Source: Myroides odoratus (lineage in GTDB: Bacteria > Bacteroidota > Bacteroidia > Flavobacteriales > Flavobacteriaceae). From it: 64,000 nucleotides of DNA. Under the pieces are notes generated by a model that did no database searches, had not been told where the DNA came from, and worked only from the letters and a program-made list of their open reading frames with translations. Below are positions 1 through 9,380 of this stretch, piece by piece; within the stretch, counting starts at the first letter, position 1, and each line of letters opens with the position of its first letter. The position numbers were made by a program, and so were the translations under genes. The stretch is from contig NZ_LROZ01000001.1 in NCBI RefSeq assembly GCF_001549985.1, positions 434,001 to 498,000 on the forward strand, in the 5' to 3' direction.

Positions 1-1
1 A

Positions 2-67
2 AAGGGAAAACTCACACAAGTTTCTAGTGATTTACTACAACTTGAACCTAAATTCATTCACTTATAA
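2..67 (+). CDS. 3' end of an unidentified protein (partial)
   Basis: The reading frame starting at base 2 is open for 21 codons and ends at TAA 65-67. It reads KGKLTQVSSDLLQLEPKFIHL, and a strong rho-independent terminator begins 6 bases after the stop. The position before a terminator and the ordinary amino-acid mix suggest the tail of a real gene that starts outside the window. The piece is too short to name a family. The other forward frames are broken by stops here. Confidence 0.55.
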   Translation, partial: KGKLTQVSSDLLQLEPKFIHL

Positions 68-72
68 TAAAG

Positions 73-104
73 AAAAAGAGGCTTTTTATCGCCTCTTTTT
101 TATT
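73..104 (+). terminator. rho-independent terminator after the partial gene
   Basis: A perfect 10-bp stem (AAAAAGAGGC 73-82 with GCCTCTTTTT 91-100) has an 8-base loop and runs into a T tract. It closes the gene ending at 67. Confidence 0.85.
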
Positions 105-201
105 GTTTTTATCTATACTTCTATTTTTTTATTCCATCGCAATTGTTTACAAAAAAGCGCAGTTCCACCTACCTTTACTTTAAACAAATACAAAATAGAT
201 C

Positions 202-867
202 ATGAAAATAACAACCTTAACCTTAGAAACAGCAAACCTAAATAATATCGTCCATTTTTATCAACATACCTTAGGTTTAACGCTTGTAGAACAAACACAA
301 AACGAAGTTCACGTTCAAGCAGGTGATACCAAATTGATTTTTCAAGAGAAAAAAGACAGCCCTGCTTTTTATCACCTAGCGTTTAATATTGCTACCAATC
401 ACCTAGCGCAAGCTATTGCTTGGGCGGAGGCGCATAACCTTGAGCTACTTCCTTCTCCCAAAGCTGAAGTTATTACCTATTTCGATGCTTGGAAAGCACA
501 ATCGATTTACTTTTGGGACTTGAATGGTAATTTACTTGAATTCATCGCGAGAGAAGATATCCAAACAGTACTCAATCAACCTTTTTCACCCAAAGAAATG
601 TTGAATATTAGCGAAATCGGTATTGTTACTGCTCAACCGATGCAAACAGCAGAAGGGATTATGCAACAAACGGGATTACAGTATTTCGACAAAGCGCAAC
701 CTCTACCAGAATTCTGTGCAATTGGTGATGATGAAGGATTACTTATTTTCGTTACCCCTGAAAGAAACTGGTATCCTACTGCAATAAAAGCCCAACCAGG
801 CAATGCAACAATTCAGTTAGAAGTCAATGCTAACTCTTATACCATTCAGGCTTCAGATTGGAAATAA
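202..867 (+). CDS. VOC (glyoxalase/bleomycin resistance) family protein
   Basis: A 221-residue soluble protein of the vicinal oxygen chelate superfamily. The first half (residues 1-115) carries the usual beta-alpha-beta-beta-beta pattern: an N-terminal TLETANLNNIVHFYQ strand-helix, then FYHLAF with His58 and NLLEF with Glu113, typical metal-ligand places in this fold. The second half looks like a degenerate second VOC module without clear ligands. The substrate cannot be told from sequence; relatives include lyases, dioxygenases and antibiotic-binding proteins. It stands alone between a terminator and the map promoter. No signal peptide is seen. Confidence 0.8.
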   Translation: MKITTLTLETANLNNIVHFYQHTLGLTLVEQTQNEVHVQAGDTKLIFQEKKDSPAFYHLAFNIATNHLAQAIAWAEAHNLELLPSPKAEVITYFDAWKAQSIYFWDLNGNLLEFIAREDIQTVLNQPFSPKEMLNISEIGIVTAQPMQTAEGIMQQTGLQYFDKAQPLPEFCAIGDDEGLLIFVTPERNWYPTAIKAQPGNATIQLEVNANSYTIQASDWK

Positions 868-954
868 GCCAATTATTTTGCAGTTCAACAACATAGAACT
901 TCTTTATTTCTAAAATTCCATTTTCATCCATTTTTTAGATTCAAAGGAATACCG

Positions 955-962
955 TAATTTTG
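955..962 (+). promoter_or_regulatory. TAnnTTTG promoter box for map
   Basis: TAATTTTG matches the Bacteroidetes -7 element and ends 21 bases before the map ATG. No clear TTG -33 element is seen. Confidence 0.5.
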
Positions 963-983
963 TAGTTCTTAAATCAATAAAGT

Positions 984-1802
984 ATGATCATTCCAAAAAC
1001 TCTAGAACAAATTGAGTTGATGAGACAAAGTGCCCTTTTAGTTTCTAAAACATTAGGGATGCTTGCAACAGAGCTAAAGCCAGGAGTAACGACTTTAGAA
1101 TTAGATAAAAAAGCAGAAGAATTTATCAGAGATCACGGTGCAGTACCGGGATTCAAAGGATTATATGGATGTCCTTCTACTATTTTGACTAGTGTAAACG
1201 AGCAAATTGTACATGGACTACCAACAGATAAACCCATTGTAGAAGGTGATATCGTATCGATTGACTGTGGAACAGTCATGAATGGATACTATGGGGACCA
1301 CGCCTATACCTTTGAAGTAGGTGAAGTTGCACCTGAAACAAAGCGTTTATTGCAGATCACAAAAGAATCACTTTACGTAGGAATTCGCGAATTCAAATTA
1401 GGTAACCGCGTAGAAGATGTAGGAAGTGCTATTCAGCGTTATTGCGAAAAAGAAGGCTATACTGTAGTACGTGAATTAGTAGGTCACGGACTAGGAACAA
1501 AAATGCACGAAGCTCCTGAGATGCCAAATTACGGTAAACCAGGAAGAGGGAAGAAATTCGTTGAAGGGATGGTTGTTGCGATTGAACCGATGATTAACTT
1601 AGGAACAAGAAACATCAAACAACTGAATGACGGATGGACCATCGTGACGCGTGATGGAAAACCATCGGCACACTTTGAGCACGATGTGGCTTTAGTGAAT
1701 GGTAAGCCAGAATTGTTATCTACGTTCCAGTACATTTACCAAGCCTTGGGAATCCAAAGCAATGAAGAAGATGAGTTTAGAGCTAAACCTTTAGTTTTAT
1801 AA
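984..1802 (+). CDS. map: type I methionine aminopeptidase
   Basis: Removes the initiator methionine from nascent proteins in the cytoplasm. The 272-residue protein has the pita-bread fold with the full dinuclear metal set: Asp94, Asp105, His168, Glu201 and Glu232, plus substrate-binding His78 and His175. Motifs SIDCGT, GHGLGTKMHE and VVAIEP are intact. The C-terminal 25 residues extend a little beyond the E. coli enzyme. A TAnnTTTG box lies just upstream, and the methyltransferase gene follows after 13 bases, probably in one transcript. Confidence 0.96.
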   Translation: MIIPKTLEQIELMRQSALLVSKTLGMLATELKPGVTTLELDKKAEEFIRDHGAVPGFKGLYGCPSTILTSVNEQIVHGLPTDKPIVEGDIVSIDCGTVMNGYYGDHAYTFEVGEVAPETKRLLQITKESLYVGIREFKLGNRVEDVGSAIQRYCEKEGYTVVRELVGHGLGTKMHEAPEMPNYGKPGRGKKFVEGMVVAIEPMINLGTRNIKQLNDGWTIVTRDGKPSAHFEHDVALVNGKPELLSTFQYIYQALGIQSNEEDEFRAKPLVL

Positions 1803-1815
1803 TTCATTTCCTCTA

Positions 1816-2586
1816 ATGAAGAAACTTTTCAAAACAATACTGAACATTATACCTCGACCGATTTTAATTCGGTTGAGTTATCTTGTTCGACCTATTTTTG
1901 CCTGGTACCTCAAAGGAGATCGCTATACCGATCCTATTGATGGCAAAAGTTTTAAGAGTTTTTTACCTTATGGCTATGCTAAACAACGAAATAACGTGCT
2001 TTCTCCAAGTACTTTGTCTTTAGAAAGACATCGTTTGTTGTGGCTGTACTTACAAAGAGAAACTGATTTTTTCACGGCTCCTTATCAAGTCCTACACTTT
2101 GCTCCTGAACAAGCGTTTTATAAGCGTTTTAAAAAACAGGCTAATTTAACGTATACGACGACAGATTTAGAGTCGCCTTTAGCAGATGTCAAAGCAGATA
2201 TCTGTAATTTACCTTTTGCGGATAATTCATTTGATATAATCTTGTGCAATCACGTATTGGAACACATTCCTGATGATACCAAAGCCATGCAAGAATTATA
2301 TCGCATTCTCAAACCTGGTGGAATGGGCATTTTTCAAGTCCCTCAAGACTTGAATAGAGCAACTACTTTTCAAGATGACAGCATCACCGATCCCAAAGAG
2401 CGCACCTTGCTATTTGGTCAATATGATCACGTTCGCGTTTATGGAACAGATTATTTCGATAAACTGCGTCACATCGGTTTTACGGTTATTGAAGAGGATT
2501 ACACCCATCGACTTACTCCAAAAGAAGTGGAAAAATATTGTTTAGCAGCAGGAGAAATTATTCCTGTTTGTTTCAAACCCCTATAA
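1816..2586 (+). CDS. class I SAM-dependent methyltransferase
   Basis: A 256-residue protein with a Methyltransf_11-type core at about residues 92-175. The post-I acidic residue (TTTDLES), the DICNLPFADNSFD stretch and ILCNHVLEHIPDD are typical of SAM-dependent enzymes. Motif I is atypical: HFAPEQAF stands where GxGxG is expected, a form seen in a subgroup often placed near cell-surface genes. The N-terminal 35 residues are basic and hydrophobic and may touch membrane. It sits 13 bases after map. The substrate is unknown. Confidence 0.8.
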   Translation: MKKLFKTILNIIPRPILIRLSYLVRPIFAWYLKGDRYTDPIDGKSFKSFLPYGYAKQRNNVLSPSTLSLERHRLLWLYLQRETDFFTAPYQVLHFAPEQAFYKRFKKQANLTYTTTDLESPLADVKADICNLPFADNSFDIILCNHVLEHIPDDTKAMQELYRILKPGGMGIFQVPQDLNRATTFQDDSITDPKERTLLFGQYDHVRVYGTDYFDKLRHIGFTVIEEDYTHRLTPKEVEKYCLAAGEIIPVCFKPL

Positions 2587-2646
2587 ACCTTCCTTTCTCA
2601 TTCTATCGCTTTTGCGTATCTTCGTACAACTATTATTCGTTTACGT

Positions 2647-3321
2647 ATGTTAACTATGATTACGACCGTACTTTTTGATATGGATGGCGTTTTAATTGAT
2701 TCTGAAAAATTTTGGCAACAAGCAGAAAGAGAAGTTTTTACTGCTGTAGGTTGCCAATGGAGTGAAGCAATAGCCCATCAAACTACTGGACAAACTACAA
2801 GAGCAGTCACTGAACTTTGGTATCGTTTATTCCCTTGGACTGGCCATTCACTCGAAGAAGTAGAACAAGCCGTTATCGACCGCGTAGATGAATTAATTCG
2901 CCAAGAAGGGGAAATCAAAAGAGGCGTTTTAGCCACCTTAACCTTTTTACAAGCACAAGGAATCAAAATTGGTTTAGCAACTAACTCTACGCCTTCGTTG
3001 ATTCAAACGGTTTTAACGCGATTGGACATTCATTCTTTTTTTCAAACTACCGTATCTGCCTTGGATGTTCCTCAGGGTAAACCCGCTCCTGATGTGTATC
3101 TACAAGCAGCGCAAAATCTAGACAGCCAACCGGAGCATTGCCTTGTTGTTGAGGATTCTTTTACTGGGGCTACAGCAGGTAAAAATGCAGGAATGACCGT
3201 CTTTGTAGTTCCTGAATTGGAGTTTTACGAAGATCCTAAATTTAATTTAGCAGATAGAAAACTATTTAATTTAGAGGAATTTGAAGAAAATTTCTTAGCT
3301 TTAAATTGCGTAACCCCCTAA
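2647..3321 (+). CDS. HAD family hydrolase (sugar-phosphate phosphatase type)
   Basis: A 224-residue HAD superfamily phosphatase close to the YniC/beta-phosphoglucomutase group. Motif I is FDMDGVLIDSE with the nucleophile and general acid Asp; motif II Thr/Ser lies in ATNSTPS; motif III/IV is VVEDSFTGATAG. The helical cap lies between residues 15 and 90. The likely substrate is a small phosphorylated sugar, by family. The start could be the ATG at 2647 or the one at 2656. A TATCTTCG sequence at 2617-2624 resembles the promoter box. The plug-domain gene follows after 13 bases. Confidence 0.88.
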   Translation: MLTMITTVLFDMDGVLIDSEKFWQQAEREVFTAVGCQWSEAIAHQTTGQTTRAVTELWYRLFPWTGHSLEEVEQAVIDRVDELIRQEGEIKRGVLATLTFLQAQGIKIGLATNSTPSLIQTVLTRLDIHSFFQTTVSALDVPQGKPAPDVYLQAAQNLDSQPEHCLVVEDSFTGATAGKNAGMTVFVVPELEFYEDPKFNLADRKLFNLEEFEENFLALNCVTP

Positions 3322-3334
3322 TAGACCATTACTC

Positions 3335-4579
3335 ATGTTGAACGTACAATGGCTTTTTATATTCTTTTTTTGCACTTTGCTTACCCAAGCACAGTCCACA
3401 CAGGATTATACCGCCAATTACATCAAAATGGCTGCTTTCATGAATAATGATCAAGCCGTCACTCCTTTCTTTCCATTAAATGAAAGCTTTGCACTCGAAT
3501 TTGACGATTTGTATGGAGATGAAGGAAATTACTACTACCGAATACAAGCCTATAATTACGATTGGACACCTTCACAATTGAGACCGATTGAATACATCAA
3601 AGGAATGGACAATCAACGTATTCAGCAATATAGTACCTCTTTCAATACGTTGCAAATGTACACCCACTACAAGTTAACAATCCCTAACTCTCAGTATCGC
3701 ATCACGAAAAGTGGGAACTACATCTTAGAGATTTACGATGAAGACAATCAAGTGGTCATTCGACGCAAATTTGTATTGTATGAAAATACGGTTGCTGTAG
3801 GAGCTCAAGTTAAAAGAACAAGAGATTTAACCTATATTGATACGAAACAATCCTTGGAGCTGACGATTAAATTAGGGGATCAAACCTATCAAAATCCAAC
3901 AACCAATATCAAAGTCGCTTTGTTCCAAAATGGCCGTTGGGATTCTTATATTACCAAGGTTCCACCTCAATATACGATTGGTACAGATTTGATTTACAAA
4001 TATGACAAAGAAACTAGTTTCTGGGGAGGCAATCAATTTCGCTATTTTGATAACAGCGACTTAAAACAAGCCAACAACATGATTTACTTCAATGGGAAGG
4101 AAAATGATATGTATAAAACGACGCTTTACCCAATTACAGGATGGTTAGATAAGAAATATTCGTATTATCCTGATATCAACGGTTCATTTAGAGTGCGCAA
4201 CATCTATGGAAAAAAAGCGACAATTGAAGCAGAATACAGCTGGGTATACTTCACGTTTCGCCCTGTAGCTGAGGATAAAAACGAAGCTTATTTTGTTACG
4301 GGGATGTTTAACAATTATGAATTAACCCCTGAGCATCAGTTGACCTACAATCCGGAAACGGATCGTTTTGAAAAAGCAATTCTCATCAAGCAAGGATTCA
4401 CCAATTACAATATTACAACCGTGGTAAAAGGTAAAGTTAGCACAGAACACAATCCCGATGGGAATCATGCTTTAACCACAAATAAATATCAAGTTTTAGT
4501 ATATTATAAAGGAAATACTGATTTATATGATCGTGTTATCGGTTTTGCAGAAGCAAATGCAGAACAGATTACGTACTAA
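3335..4579 (+). CDS. type IX secretion system plug-domain protein (DUF5103)
   Basis: A 414-residue exported protein with a cleavable signal peptide (hydrophobic residues 5-17, likely cleavage after TQAQ). The rest is a beta-rich protein with the DUF5103 pattern: early AFFPLN/LEFDDL-like and YNYDW motifs, a TQSYSTSFNTLQ-like centre and a C-terminal VTGMFNNY region. In the family, a plug protein closes the SprA translocon of type IX secretion on its periplasmic side. I infer the same role from the family; no other T9SS core gene is in this window. It is probably cotranscribed with the HAD gene. Confidence 0.85.
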   Translation: MLNVQWLFIFFFCTLLTQAQSTQDYTANYIKMAAFMNNDQAVTPFFPLNESFALEFDDLYGDEGNYYYRIQAYNYDWTPSQLRPIEYIKGMDNQRIQQYSTSFNTLQMYTHYKLTIPNSQYRITKSGNYILEIYDEDNQVVIRRKFVLYENTVAVGAQVKRTRDLTYIDTKQSLELTIKLGDQTYQNPTTNIKVALFQNGRWDSYITKVPPQYTIGTDLIYKYDKETSFWGGNQFRYFDNSDLKQANNMIYFNGKENDMYKTTLYPITGWLDKKYSYYPDINGSFRVRNIYGKKATIEAEYSWVYFTFRPVAEDKNEAYFVTGMFNNYELTPEHQLTYNPETDRFEKAILIKQGFTNYNITTVVKGKVSTEHNPDGNHALTTNKYQVLVYYKGNTDLYDRVIGFAEANAEQITY

Positions 4580-4599
4580 AAATAAAAAGGAACAGCATT

Positions 4600-4986
4600 A
4601 TGGTATCAAAACAAACCAAAGGAGTAAATGTAAGAGTAGAAACACTATATGAAGGTTTTTTTCAACGAAGTAATAGCATGCAATTTGCTTTTAGTTATGA
4701 AATTACCATCGAAAACCAAAGTGATTCTACCATTCAAATCCACTCGCGTCATTGGGAAATTTACGATTCACTCAATGCCAAAGAAATTGTAGAAGGATTA
4801 GGTGTTGTAGGAGAACAACCCCTTATCTTACCCAATGAAACCTACACCTATAGTAGTGGTTGTGTATTGACGTCCACTTCTGGTGCAATGCAAGGCTATT
4901 ACAATGTCATTCGCACAGAAAATCAAGAAATGATTACAGTTGAAATTCCCTTTTTTAAGCTCGTAGCGCCCTTTATTTTAAATTAG
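4600..4986 (+). CDS. apaG: ApaG domain protein
   Basis: A 128-residue single-domain protein of the ApaG family, an immunoglobulin-like beta sandwich. Recognisable parts are FAFSYEITIENQS near residue 28, the HWEIYDS segment, the VVGEQPLILPNETYTYSSG segment and the STSGAMQGYY segment. ApaG is historically linked to Co/Mg homeostasis, but its biochemical role is not settled. It lies 20 bases after the plug-domain gene, so it may end that operon. Length is normal for the family. Confidence 0.93.
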   Translation: MVSKQTKGVNVRVETLYEGFFQRSNSMQFAFSYEITIENQSDSTIQIHSRHWEIYDSLNAKEIVEGLGVVGEQPLILPNETYTYSSGCVLTSTSGAMQGYYNVIRTENQEMITVEIPFFKLVAPFILN

Positions 4987-5038
4987 ACGCTTTAAGTTAA
5001 ACTAGTGTGTAATAACCTGTAATTCGAGTAAAATTAAT

Positions 5039-5046
5039 TACCTTTG
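5039..5046 (+). promoter_or_regulatory. TAnnTTTG promoter box for pruA
   Basis: TACCTTTG matches the Bacteroidetes -7 consensus 38 bases before the pruA ATG. Confidence 0.6.
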
Positions 5047-5084
5047 TAGTTATATATTTTAATAAACCCGAAAAAAAGTACATT

Positions 5085-6710
5085 ATGTCAAAAGGATTCT
5101 ACAAAGTTCCGAGTGCTATTAATGAGCCTGTAAAATCATACGCGCCTGGGACGCAAGAGAGAGAATTGACTTTGAACTCTTTCAAAGAGCAATATAGCCA
5201 ATTAGTTGATATTCCATTATTTATTGGTGGAGAAGAAATCAGAACTGGAAATACAAAAGATTTATTCCCACCTTTTGATCACAAACATAAATTAGGTGTT
5301 TACCACCAAGCAGACAAAGCTTTAGTTGAAAAAGCAATTTCAACTGCCTTAGAAGCAAAAACAAAATGGGCAGCCATGCCATGGGAACACAGAGCAGCTA
5401 TCTTCTTAAAAGCGGCTGAATTATTAGCGGGTCCTTACCGTGCTAAAATCAATGCGGCTACAATGATTGCTCAGGCAAAAACGTTACACCAAGCAGAGAT
5501 TGATGCAGCTTGTGAGTTCATCGACTTCTTGAGATTTAACGTAGAATATATGTCTCAAATTTATTCAGAACAACCACTATCTGTTGATGGTGTTTGGAAT
5601 AGATTAGAGCACAGACCTTTAGAAGGTTTCGTATACGCAATTACTCCATTTAACTTTACTGCTATTTCTGGAAACTTACCGTCTTCAGTTGCTATGATGG
5701 GGAACGTTGTCGTTTGGAAACCATCTGCTACACAAATTTACTCAGCGAGAGTCATTGTTGAAGTATTCAAATTAGCAGGTTTACCTGACGGTGTAATCAA
5801 CGTAGTATACGGTGATTCTGCCATGATTACAGATACACTTTTAGCTAGTCCTGACTTCGCTGGTATCCACTTTACAGGATCAACAGGCGTTTTCAACAGC
5901 ATGTGGACAAAAATCGGACAAAACATCAACAACTATAAAACATACCCTAGAATTGTTGGGGAAACAGGAGGAAAAGATTATGTATTAGCACATCCATCTT
6001 CTTGTCCAAAAGAAGTTGCTGTTGCCTTAACAAGAGGAGCTTTCGAATACCAAGGACAAAAATGTTCTGCTGCTTCAAGAGCTTATATCCCTGCTTCATT
6101 ATGGCCAGAAGTAAAAGATTTTATGGCTGCTGATTTAGCAACAATCAAAATGGGTTCTCCTGAAAATCCTTCAAACTTCGTATCTTCTGTAATTTCTGAA
6201 AGTTCTTTCGACAAATTGGCGAAAGCAATCGAAGAAGCAAAAGCAGCGAAAGATGCAGAAGTAGTTTTAGGAGGTAAATACGATAAATCTGTTGGATACT
6301 TTGTTGAGCCAACTGTTATCTTAACTTCAAATCCAAAATACGATACAATGGAAACAGAATTATTCGGTCCTGTTTTAACTATTTACGTATACGAGGATGC
6401 AAAATGGTCTGAAACATTGAAATTAGTAGATGAGACTTCAGCTTATGCCTTAACTGGAGCAATCTTCTCTCAATGTCGTTATGCTATTGCAGAAGCTACT
6501 GAAGCGTTAGTAAACTCAGCAGGTAACTTCTACATCAATGACAAACCAACAGGAGCTGTTGTAGGTCAACAACCATTTGGTGGAGCAAGAGCTTCTGGTA
6601 CAAACGACAAAGCAGGTTCTATCTTGAACTTATTGCGTTGGGTATCGCCAAGAACAATTAAAGAAACCTTTGTTCCTGCAAAAGATTACAGATATCCTTT
6701 CTTAGGATAA
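5085..6710 (+). CDS. pruA: L-glutamate gamma-semialdehyde dehydrogenase (P5C dehydrogenase)
   Basis: Oxidises glutamate-5-semialdehyde (from pyrroline-5-carboxylate) to glutamate with NAD+, the second step of proline breakdown. The 541-residue protein is a monofunctional PruA of the length seen in Bacteroidetes and eukaryotic ALDH4. Catalytic Cys327 is in GQKCSAASR and Glu293 in VGETGGKD; the NAD-binding HFTGSTGVF lies at 262-270 and PFNFTAISGN near 188. No proline dehydrogenase gene is adjacent. It has its own promoter box and terminator, so it is a single-gene unit. The PutP proline carrier at 52.4 kb would supply substrate. Confidence 0.97.
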   Translation: MSKGFYKVPSAINEPVKSYAPGTQERELTLNSFKEQYSQLVDIPLFIGGEEIRTGNTKDLFPPFDHKHKLGVYHQADKALVEKAISTALEAKTKWAAMPWEHRAAIFLKAAELLAGPYRAKINAATMIAQAKTLHQAEIDAACEFIDFLRFNVEYMSQIYSEQPLSVDGVWNRLEHRPLEGFVYAITPFNFTAISGNLPSSVAMMGNVVVWKPSATQIYSARVIVEVFKLAGLPDGVINVVYGDSAMITDTLLASPDFAGIHFTGSTGVFNSMWTKIGQNINNYKTYPRIVGETGGKDYVLAHPSSCPKEVAVALTRGAFEYQGQKCSAASRAYIPASLWPEVKDFMAADLATIKMGSPENPSNFVSSVISESSFDKLAKAIEEAKAAKDAEVVLGGKYDKSVGYFVEPTVILTSNPKYDTMETELFGPVLTIYVYEDAKWSETLKLVDETSAYALTGAIFSQCRYAIAEATEALVNSAGNFYINDKPTGAVVGQQPFGGARASGTNDKAGSILNLLRWVSPRTIKETFVPAKDYRYPFLG

Positions 6711-6719
6711 GAACATACT

Positions 6720-6749
6720 AAAAGGCGGTTTCAAAGACCGCCTTTTTTC
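6720..6749 (+). terminator. terminator of pruA
   Basis: AAAAGGCGGT pairs with ACCGCCTTTT across a 7-base loop and runs into a T tract, 10 bases after the pruA stop. Confidence 0.9.
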
Positions 6750-6914
6750 ATTCACAATTCAGTGCTTTTTATTGGGATCGTTTCCTCTTTTTTGATCAAA
6801 CGATTAAGTAAAAATTACTTTTATATTTTGCTTTTATTCTTTTTCAGTAGAAAAAGATCCTTATTTTATTTCTAAAGTACTGGGTTATAATTATTAACAA
6901 ATAGTATATAACTC

Positions 6915-8501
6915 ATGTTTAAAAAATTACTAGACAAAAGACAATTGGTGATAAATCCACCTGTTTTTACCACCTCAATTTTACTCATCATTTTACTTAT
7001 TGCCGTCTGTATCCTCTTTCCTAGTAAAGTAGGTGATTGGTTTCACATTGGTCAATTAGCAGTAACAGAAAATTTTGGTTGGTTCTTCATTCTAACTGTC
7101 AATATCATTCTCATTTTTGCCCTCTTTTTAGCTTTTGGTAAATATGGAAATATCCGTTTAGGAGGGGATGATGCAGAACCTGAATTCTCTAAACCTTCTT
7201 GGTTTGCCATGCTCTTTAGTACAGGAATGGGAATCGGAATCATGTTCTTTAGTATTGGAGAGCCTGTTTCCCACTTCTTTAACCCTCCCCGACCTACCGA
7301 TAGCGATATTGATTCCGCTATCCAAGCCATGGAATTCACTAGTTTGCACTGGGGACTACACGCTTGGGCTATTTACGCCATCGTTGGATTGGCTTTGGCC
7401 TTTTTCAGCTTCAACAAAAAATTACCCATGACCTTCCGGTCTTTATTATATCCTTTTTTAAAGGAAAAGATTCATGGTTGGTGGGGACATACCATTGATA
7501 TTTTATCCACCTTAGCCACCGTATTTGGTTTATCTACTTCTTTGGGATTGGGGGTAACCCAAATCACAGCGGGACTTGAATACCTTTATGGATGGGAGAT
7601 TTCTCCCTTAATGCAAGCGGGAATTATTATTGGTGTAATTGGTGTTGCAACCATCTCTGTTTTCTCAGGATTGGATAAAGGAGTAAAACTATTGAGTAAT
7701 GTCAATATGTATATAGCCTCTGGTTTTATGGTTCTAATCTTCGTTTTGGGTCCTACCTTATTTATTCTCAAAGGGTATGTTCAGAACACCGGTTCTTACT
7801 TGGCAAACTTCATTGATATTAGTACGTGGAACGATACGTACAAAGGATCGGGATGGCAAAACGTTTGGACCATATTTTACTGGGCCTGGTGGATTGCTTG
7901 GTCTCCTTTTGTGGGTAGTTTTATCGCTCGAATTTCAAAAGGACGAACTATTAAAGAATTTGTATTAGGAGTTTTAATTGTACCTGGTTTGATTACCCTA
8001 CTTTGGATGAATGTTTTCGGAGGAAGTGCCTTACACACCATCTTACAAGGTGATATGACGATGGTACTCGCAGTTAAGGAAGATATTTCAACGGCACTAT
8101 TCGTTTTCTTGGAAAACTTCCCGTTCACGAATTTCCTGTCTATTGTAGCCATTATTCTTATTTTTTCGTTCTTTATTACATCTTCAGATTCGGGATCGCT
8201 AGTAATTGATAATATTACCTCCGGTAGTGAAGGAGAGTCACCCGTTTGGCAACGTGTATTCTGGTCTTTTGCACAAGGATTTATTGCCATCGTATTGTTG
8301 TGGGGTGGAGGTTTAGATGCCCTTCAGACTGCTGTAATTATAACCGGACTTCCGTTCGCGGTTATCTTGTTATTGATGTGTTACAGCTTGCAAAAAGGAC
8401 TACAAGATGAATTGAACAAAAAAGCGAAACAATTGAAATCGAAACAAGAAAAGAGTTACAAGGATATTATCTCTGATTTAATCGAAGAACAGCAAAAATA
8501 A
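6915..8501 (+). CDS. BCCT family transporter (betaine/choline/carnitine)
   Basis: A 528-residue inner-membrane carrier with about 12 transmembrane helices. The glycine-rich GMGIGIM stretch (residues 104-110) and the aromatic [19 protein letters not shown] signature near 323-341 are diagnostic of BCCT carriers, which take up quaternary ammonium compounds with Na+ or H+ or exchange them. Substrate choice cannot be read with certainty. The C-terminal 35 residues are cytoplasmic and highly charged, as in osmosensing members. The universal stress protein gene follows with a 3-base gap, so the two are cotranscribed and may act together in osmotic stress (inference). Confidence 0.93.
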   Translation: MFKKLLDKRQLVINPPVFTTSILLIILLIAVCILFPSKVGDWFHIGQLAVTENFGWFFILTVNIILIFALFLAFGKYGNIRLGGDDAEPEFSKPSWFAMLFSTGMGIGIMFFSIGEPVSHFFNPPRPTDSDIDSAIQAMEFTSLHWGLHAWAIYAIVGLALAFFSFNKKLPMTFRSLLYPFLKEKIHGWWGHTIDILSTLATVFGLSTSLGLGVTQITAGLEYLYGWEISPLMQAGIIIGVIGVATISVFSGLDKGVKLLSNVNMYIASGFMVLIFVLGPTLFILKGYVQNTGSYLANFIDISTWNDTYKGSGWQNVWTIFYWAWWIAWSPFVGSFIARISKGRTIKEFVLGVLIVPGLITLLWMNVFGGSALHTILQGDMTMVLAVKEDISTALFVFLENFPFTNFLSIVAIILIFSFFITSSDSGSLVIDNITSGSEGESPVWQRVFWSFAQGFIAIVLLWGGGLDALQTAVIITGLPFAVILLLMCYSLQKGLQDELNKKAKQLKSKQEKSYKDIISDLIEEQQK

Positions 8502-8504
8502 CGC

Positions 8505-9380
8505 ATGATGGAAACAAACAAAGCACTCAATATATTAGTTGGCTTAGATCTCTCTGAGATGGATCAATACTTGATTCAATATGCCAAAATACTCGACCAT
8601 ATTCTAAACGTAGAACAAATCACCTTTATTCACAATTTAAAATTAGGTGAACTTCCCAAAGAATTAATTCAAAAAGATCAATTGGCGTTGATTCAAAAAA
8701 GAATCACCAAACGTGTAGAAGAACAAATCACCGCCACTGAAATTACCTATAAGTACGAAATTATCATCACCCTTGAAAACTATTCTGAAATTGCTTTTGC
8801 TAGCATTTCAAAACAAAAAAATTACGATTTACTCGTATTGGGAAATAAACAACAGTTAACGGGTAACGGCGCTTTGGCAAATAAATTGGTTCGCCTTTTA
8901 CCTTCTGCCACGCTTCTCGTGCCCGAAACATTCCATATTCCCATTGAAACGGTGATTGATGCAATTGATTTCTCTCGTTATACTAATGCGATTATGCTTT
9001 GGGCAGCTCGTTTCAAAAACAATTCCAAAGGACAGCTCATTAAACACTCAGCCGTGCATATTTCTAAATCATACTGGAGCTATTTACCTATGATGACGGA
9101 TAAAGAACTGGATAAAATATCACGTGAGGACATCAAAGAGAAAGAAGAAAAATGGAATAAACAATATGCTCAATATACCGATATTGACATCGTCCCTGCA
9201 AAAAATCAAAATGTTGCTGCTGCCTTAATCCAATATGCCAAAACAAAAAAGGCAGATCTCATGATTCTAGGGGTCAAAGGTTCAGCAGGCATCAAAGAGA
9301 TTATCTTAGGAAGTGTTGCCAATCATGTGCTACATCGACCTACGGATACCTGTTTGCTGTTTGTCAAGCCGCTTCGTTAA
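8505..9380 (+). CDS. universal stress protein, two Usp domains
   Basis: A 291-residue cytoplasmic protein with two tandem Usp folds (about 1-140 and 145-291). The first has LNILVGLDLSEMD and YDLLVLGNKQ; the second ends with LMILGVKGSAGIKE and LGSVANHVL, matching the glycine-rich ATP-binding loop of UspA-like proteins. The first domain's loop is less complete, as usual in tandem forms. ATG codons at 8505 and 8508 are both possible starts. Its tight coupling to the BCCT gene suggests a regulatory or stress role for that carrier. Confidence 0.88.
   Translation: MMETNKALNILVGLDLSEMDQYLIQYAKILDHILNVEQITFIHNLKLGELPKELIQKDQLALIQKRITKRVEEQITATEITYKYEIIITLENYSEIAFASISKQKNYDLLVLGNKQQLTGNGALANKLVRLLPSATLLVPETFHIPIETVIDAIDFSRYTNAIMLWAARFKNNSKGQLIKHSAVHISKSYWSYLPMMTDKELDKISREDIKEKEEKWNKQYAQYTDIDIVPAKNQNVAAALIQYAKTKKADLMILGVKGSAGIKEIILGSVANHVLHRPTDTCLLFVKPLR

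Noticed and set aside
27..245. Open frame of 72 codons at the left edge
   Set aside because: It runs across the terminator at 73-104 and into the VOC gene in another frame, with Phe/Tyr-rich composition from poly-T DNA.
7877..8290. 137-codon frame on the strand opposite the BCCT gene
   Set aside because: The plus-strand gene is clear by homology and codon use; the antisense product resembles nothing known.
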